Below are positions 6,311 through 8,604 of a DNA stretch of 8,604 nt, one piece after another; position 1 is the stretch's first letter; every line of letters starts with the position of its first letter. The position numbers and the translations under genes are program-made. The notes under the pieces are model-generated. The model ran no database searches. It saw only the letters and a list, made by a program, of their open reading frames with translations, and was not told the DNA's origin. Source of the DNA: Chloroflexota bacterium (GTDB lineage Bacteria > Chloroflexota > Dormibacteria > CF-121); the NCBI GenBank assembly GCA_005881235.1, contig VBEQ01000212.1:1-8604 (forward strand). The letters are read 5' to 3'.

Positions 6311-7849
6311 CTACGCCGTGCCCTCCGAGACCTTCTCCGTCACCTGGTACTCGAGATACATGCCGAGCATCAGGCGAGTCTGCGCCTCGAGCGCCGGCAG
6401 GACGCTGAACAGCAGTCCCACGATCGGATAGAGGCCAAGCTGCACGTAGGCCCAGATCTGATGCGGCACGCCCCAGCCCCGCGGCATCGGCGGATTGATG
6501 CGGCGTTCAACGAGGATCAGCGCGGCGATGTTGAGGAAAGCGATGTTGATGAGGATAAAGGCGTAGAGGCCCAGCCGGTCGGCCGCCAGGGTCAGGTTCC
6601 AGTCCTCGGACAGCAGCCGGGGCAGGGCGGCCCCGAACAACAGCAACAGCGGTAGCGTGGCCCAGGTCAGGTGGTTGAAGATCATGTAGCCGTAGCGGCG
6701 GGCGCGCAGCCAGAGCGAGATCTCGGGATGGCGCAGGAGCCGGACCGTCGCGTAGGGGACGTCGCTGACACCCCACGCCCAGCGCTTGATCTGGTTGTAC
6801 TGGTTGGCGTGCGTCTTGACCCGCTCCCACGGCATTCCCCGATCCGAGGCCTCCGGCGCATCGCCGTAGATGGGCAGAAAAACGGGGACCATGTGGAGGC
6901 GCCCGTGGGTCGCGAAGAACGACTTCCAGTAGAAGCGGGAGTCCTCGGGGATAACGTCGTCGTCCCAGTAGTCGGCCTTGATGACAAGGTCGAGCGACAT
7001 CGAGTAGCTGCTGAAGGCGACCAGCCGGTCCGGGCGGGAGGAGAGGAACATCTGCCACTGGGTGCAGGCGCTGGCCATGATGCGCACCGCGAACGGTACC
7101 CGCCAGAGGTTGTTGTGGAACATGGGGATGGGCTGGAAAAGGCACTCGAGCCGCTTCGGATCCTGAACGTATTGATACGTCACATAGGCGAAGTACTGGC
7201 GGTGGACCCGGAAGTCCGAATCCAAGTCGGTGACGATCACGTCCTTCGGGTTAAGTCCCATCGCGTCCAGCTCGCGTCGCAGGACCGGTCCGCCGTACGC
7301 CATCGCCGCCGACTTTCCCACCACGATGCCCGGCAGCAGTGGGTCTTTGATATGCAGTAAGGCACGCAACCGGCCGCCAAATTCCTGCTGCAGCCGGTGG
7401 ACGTTCTCCCAACCCGGCCGGTCGCTCTCCCGGGTGATGATCGCCACCACCTTGTTCTCGGCCGGGTAGTCGGCGTCCGCGATCGCCCGGACCGTCTCGC
7501 GCAGGATCGGGTAGGGCTCGGTGTAGGTCGGAATCAGGACGGCATGCACGATCCGGCGAGGATCAGGCGTGGCCGGCGAGACCGCCAGCGCCAGGCAGCG
7601 CTGCCACCAGTCCTGCAGCATGGCCGCCTTCATCTTTCGGTAGGTGCTGCGGATCCCGACGACGACCGTCGCGGTGCGCACGAACCAGTAGATGTCGATC
7701 AGGAAGATCGCCACCGCAATGTAGGGGGCGAAGAGGAACGACGCGGCCACCGGGGCGATCAGGATGGTCCAGGTGAGCGCCCCGGGTGCCACCTCAAGAG
7801 CGCGCTGCACGCGCCGCTCGCCCTTGCTCAGGGATGCCCTTTTTGCCAC
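6311..7849 (-). CDS. GT2-family membrane glycosyltransferase (cellulose/hyaluronan-synthase-like)
   Basis: 512 residues. Two N-terminal membrane helices (about 26-62) precede a cytosolic GT2 domain: IPTYTEPY (106-113, nucleotide-sugar strand), the DLDSDF metal-binding motif (208-213, DxD type), PEDSRFYW (301-308, containing the acceptor-site ED), and QIKRW (353-357), which fits the Q-x-x-RW motif of processive synthases. Three C-terminal helices follow (about 387-409, 427-447, 464-485). Enzymes of this build take UDP- or GDP-sugars in the cytosol and pass the growing glycan through their own membrane pore. The start is GTG at 7849 (next to no Shine-Dalgarno). It is the first gene of a unit with the GT-C gene and is divergent from the gene at 8026. 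The chemistry class is secure; sugar and product are unknown, and no PilZ or other control domain is attached. Confidence 0.92.
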   Translation of the reverse strand: MAKRASLSKGERRVQRALEVAPGALTWTILIAPVAASFLFAPYIAVAIFLIDIYWFVRTATVVVGIRSTYRKMKAAMLQDWWQRCLALAVSPATPDPRRIVHAVLIPTYTEPYPILRETVRAIADADYPAENKVVAIITRESDRPGWENVHRLQQEFGGRLRALLHIKDPLLPGIVVGKSAAMAYGGPVLRRELDAMGLNPKDVIVTDLDSDFRVHRQYFAYVTYQYVQDPKRLECLFQPIPMFHNNLWRVPFAVRIMASACTQWQMFLSSRPDRLVAFSSYSMSLDLVIKADYWDDDVIPEDSRFYWKSFFATHGRLHMVPVFLPIYGDAPEASDRGMPWERVKTHANQYNQIKRWAWGVSDVPYATVRLLRHPEISLWLRARRYGYMIFNHLTWATLPLLLLFGAALPRLLSEDWNLTLAADRLGLYAFILINIAFLNIAALILVERRINPPMPRGWGVPHQIWAYVQLGLYPIVGLLFSVLPALEAQTRLMLGMYLEYQVTEKVSEGTA

Positions 7850-7857
7850 CTCGTCTA

Positions 7858-7863
7858 ACCCTA
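7858..7863 (-). promoter_or_regulatory. weak -10-like box upstream of the GT2 gene
   Basis: On the minus strand it reads TAGGGT (TAnnnT), ending 8 bases before GTG 7849. It is a poorer match than the boxes at apt, trpS, the flippase and the lipoprotein gene, and is listed because no better promoter is visible for this gene. Confidence 0.22.
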
Positions 7864-7878
7864 GTGGAACGCCGCAGG

Positions 7879-7901
7879 TGGCGTAGCCCCCAGTTTGGCG
7901 T
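7879..7901 (+). repeat. direct repeat TGGCGT x2, operator-like, in the divergent promoter
   Basis: TGGCGT occurs at 7879-7884 and 7896-7901, 17 bases apart. An inverted copy, AACGCC, lies at 7868-7873. The first copy sits where a -35 box would be for the TATACT at 7902, and the second directly abuts that box. This could be a regulator site for either divergent gene or a chance arrangement in GC-rich DNA. Confidence 0.3.
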
Positions 7902-7907
7902 TATACT
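7902..7907 (+). promoter_or_regulatory. putative -10 box TATACT of the right-edge gene
   Basis: TATACT (5 of 6 to TATAAT) is the best -10 match in the 176-base gap between the divergent genes. The predicted start of transcription is near 7914, leaving a leader of about 110 bases before TTG 8026. The hexamer 17 bases upstream is TGGCGT, a poor -35. Confidence 0.45.
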
Positions 7908-7913
7908 GGTGCG

Positions 7914-8025
7914 CGGGTTAGACAGGCCAACGCTCACGCCTGTCCGACGCTCTGCCGAAGGGGTGGCTAGCCGTCGGCCCACCTGTGAAAGCCAGGCCCA
8001 ATCTTATGCGCCACAAGGAGCGCCA
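7914..8025 (+). promoter_or_regulatory. structured 5' leader of unknown class (candidate cis-regulatory RNA)
   Basis: Visible pairings: a perfect 7-bp hairpin GACAGGC (7921-7927) with GCCTGTC (7938-7944) and a 10-base loop; CCGACG (7944-7949) with CGTCGG (7972-7977); GGTGG (7962-7966) with CCACC (7979-7983), which crosses the previous stem; and GGCC (7976-7979) with GGCC (7995-7998). ACGCTC occurs twice (7930-7935, inside the first loop, and 7947-7952). Both copies can pair with GAGCG (8018-8022), which overlaps the Shine-Dalgarno. I compared it by eye with the T-box, TPP, FMN, glycine, cobalamin, SAM/SAH, guanidine and c-di-GMP consensus patterns and saw no match. Confidence 0.35.
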
Positions 8026-8029
8026 TTGA
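7985..8029 (+). CDS. possible short upstream/leader reading frame overlapping the next start
   Basis: GTG 7985 gives 14 codons (MKARPNLMRHKERH) ending in TGA 8027-8029. An internal ATG at 8006 gives only seven (MRHKERH). The stop codon overlaps the TTG start of the next gene (ATTGA), and the AAGGAG of that gene lies inside this frame. It is either a basic leader peptide that couples translation or an accidental frame. No ribosome site of its own is visible. Confidence 0.2.
   Translation: MKARPNLMRHKERH
8015..8020 (+). promoter_or_regulatory. strong ribosome binding site AAGGAG deciding the TTG start
   Basis: AAGGAG is a perfect anti-16S core, with 5 bases before TTG 8026. It is the only clear Shine-Dalgarno in the window and the reason TTG 8026 is preferred over the in-frame GTG codons at 7909 and 7963. 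Confidence 0.6.
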
Positions 8030-8604
8030 CCTTACGGTTACCGCCTGTTGTCGCGGGGTCCCCGTTTGCCCACCGGGCCCCGGACATTACCGCAGTTCGT
8101 TTGCTGGTCTGCGCCGCACCGGAAAGCCAGGCCGAAACCCTGCTCGCCCATATCGGCCAGGACGCCGTGATCGCCTTGCTGACCGAGGCCACCGAGGGTG
8201 ACGGCTACGTCGATATCAAGCACGCGCCGGTGCGCTACACCCTCAACCTCCAGAAACGCACCGAGACCACCATCGAGCGATTCGGACTGACCGGCCAGCT
8301 CTTTGGGCTGCCGGGGCGCGATATGGCGTTTGTGGTGGAGCGAGTGCAGCCCGATCCGGACCCGTCCAAGGATGCCGGAGACGTCCTGACACTCGAAGTC
8401 GCACAAGCCGTCGCCGAGGCCGCATCCTACGTCCCGGAAGAGGATTGGGTTCGCCGGCAGTTGACGGCGCTCGAGGAGGCGGCTCAGTTGCCCCTCGTCC
8501 TGGCCGGCCAGGCCTTCGCCAACCACGAGCGGCAATGGCTCGCCTGGCAGGCCGAGCAGGATGCCCGGCCCTACGAGGTCGAGACCGAGGGCGTCATCTG
8601 CAGT
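8026..8604 (+). CDS. unrecognised protein, 3' end outside the window
   Basis: Open from TTG 8026 to the right edge (193 codons, no stop). I do not recognise the family. Visible features: no signal peptide or membrane helix; VRLLVCAAPESQAETLLAHI (24-43), then AVIALLTEATEGDGYVDIKH (48-67) in a regular helix/strand rhythm; a Pro/Asp-rich turn QPDPDPSKD (108-116); and an acidic, Ala-rich helical tail (about 118-180) with many Glu and Gln. Overall it looks like a soluble cytosolic alpha/beta-then-helical protein. Codon choice (third-position G/C) matches the neighbours, which supports real coding over the antisense frames in the same span. It is divergent from the GT2 gene and preceded by the structured leader. 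The in-frame upstream region is also free of stops as far as 7891, so an N-terminus starting at GTG 7909 or 7963 cannot be fully excluded. Confidence 0.72.
   Translation, partial: MTLRLPPVVAGSPFAHRAPDITAVRLLVCAAPESQAETLLAHIGQDAVIALLTEATEGDGYVDIKHAPVRYTLNLQKRTETTIERFGLTGQLFGLPGRDMAFVVERVQPDPDPSKDAGDVLTLEVAQAVAEAASYVPEEDWVRRQLTALEEAAQLPLVLAGQAFANHERQWLAWQAEQDARPYEVETEGVICS

Noticed and set aside
4968..6431. 487-codon plus-strand open frame antisense to the GT-C gene
   Set aside because: Its product is rich in Arg, Asp, Glu, Gln and His with no domain pattern, while the opposite strand encodes a clear membrane enzyme. Long antisense frames are expected in GC-rich coding DNA.
7954..7983. T-box or glycine-riboswitch resemblance in GCCGAAGGGGTGGC
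   Set aside because: The T-box TGGNACCGCG core is absent, and the paired glycine-aptamer segments are not present. The likeness is limited to a few G-rich bases.
7909..8025. GTG 7909 as the start of the right-edge protein
   Set aside because: It lies only one base after the TATACT box, so a transcript from that promoter would not include it. The peptide from 7909 to 8025 is Arg/Pro/Ser-rich, like non-coding GC-rich sequence.
8038..8535. 165-codon minus-strand frame at the right edge
   Set aside because: It reads as a Gly-rich, low-pattern sequence and has no ribosome site. The plus-strand frame has the AAGGAG, a plausible promoter, and stays open through the window edge.

Overview
The window is high-GC bacterial DNA, densely coded, with many GTG starts (at least five of the nine genes) and intergenic gaps mostly under 90 bases. 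The gene content (apt next to a PfkB-type kinase, a Wzx-like flippase, trpS, membrane glycosyltransferases of families GT2 and GT-C/GT39, small exported proteins) fits a chromosomal segment of a soil-type Gram-positive-lineage or Chloroflexota/Dormibacterota-like organism. That placement is a weak inference from gene style only. No rRNA, tRNA, CRISPR array, IS element, integrase or phage gene is visible.

Layout from left to right. Bases 1-1147 (minus) hold a two-gene purine-salvage unit: apt, then a PfkB-family kinase that starts directly on the apt stop codon and runs off the left edge. Bases 1213-1812 (plus) encode an exported protein of unknown function, divergent from apt. Its end overlaps tail to tail the end of a MOP-superfamily polysaccharide flippase (1799-3223, minus). 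Divergent from the flippase come a small lipoprotein with a carboxypeptidase-regulatory/Cna-B-like fold (3311-3694, plus) and trpS (3733-4731, plus). trpS ends two bases from the end of a convergent two-gene unit on the minus strand: a GT2 processive-type membrane glycosyltransferase (6311-7849), then a GT-C/PMT-like membrane glycosyltransferase (4734-6257). At the right edge, divergent from GT2, lies a plus-strand gene that I do not recognise (from 8026, open at 8604). It has a roughly 110-base leader.

How it fits together: the flippase, the GT2 enzyme and the GT-C enzyme all point to building and exporting an envelope glycan, though they lie in two separate transcription units. apt plus the kinase points to adenine/nucleoside salvage. 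trpS is housekeeping.

The most interesting structure is regulatory. Four gene starts (apt, flippase, lipoprotein, trpS) have a -10-like hexamer ending only 6 or 7 bases before the start codon and no usable Shine-Dalgarno sequence, which is the signature of leaderless mRNAs. The right-edge gene is the opposite. A TATACT box lies about 120 bases upstream, the leader between can form several competing stems, a perfect AAGGAG sits 5 bases before a TTG start, and a tiny upstream reading frame has a stop codon that overlaps that TTG. That leader is the best candidate here for an undescribed cis-regulatory element.
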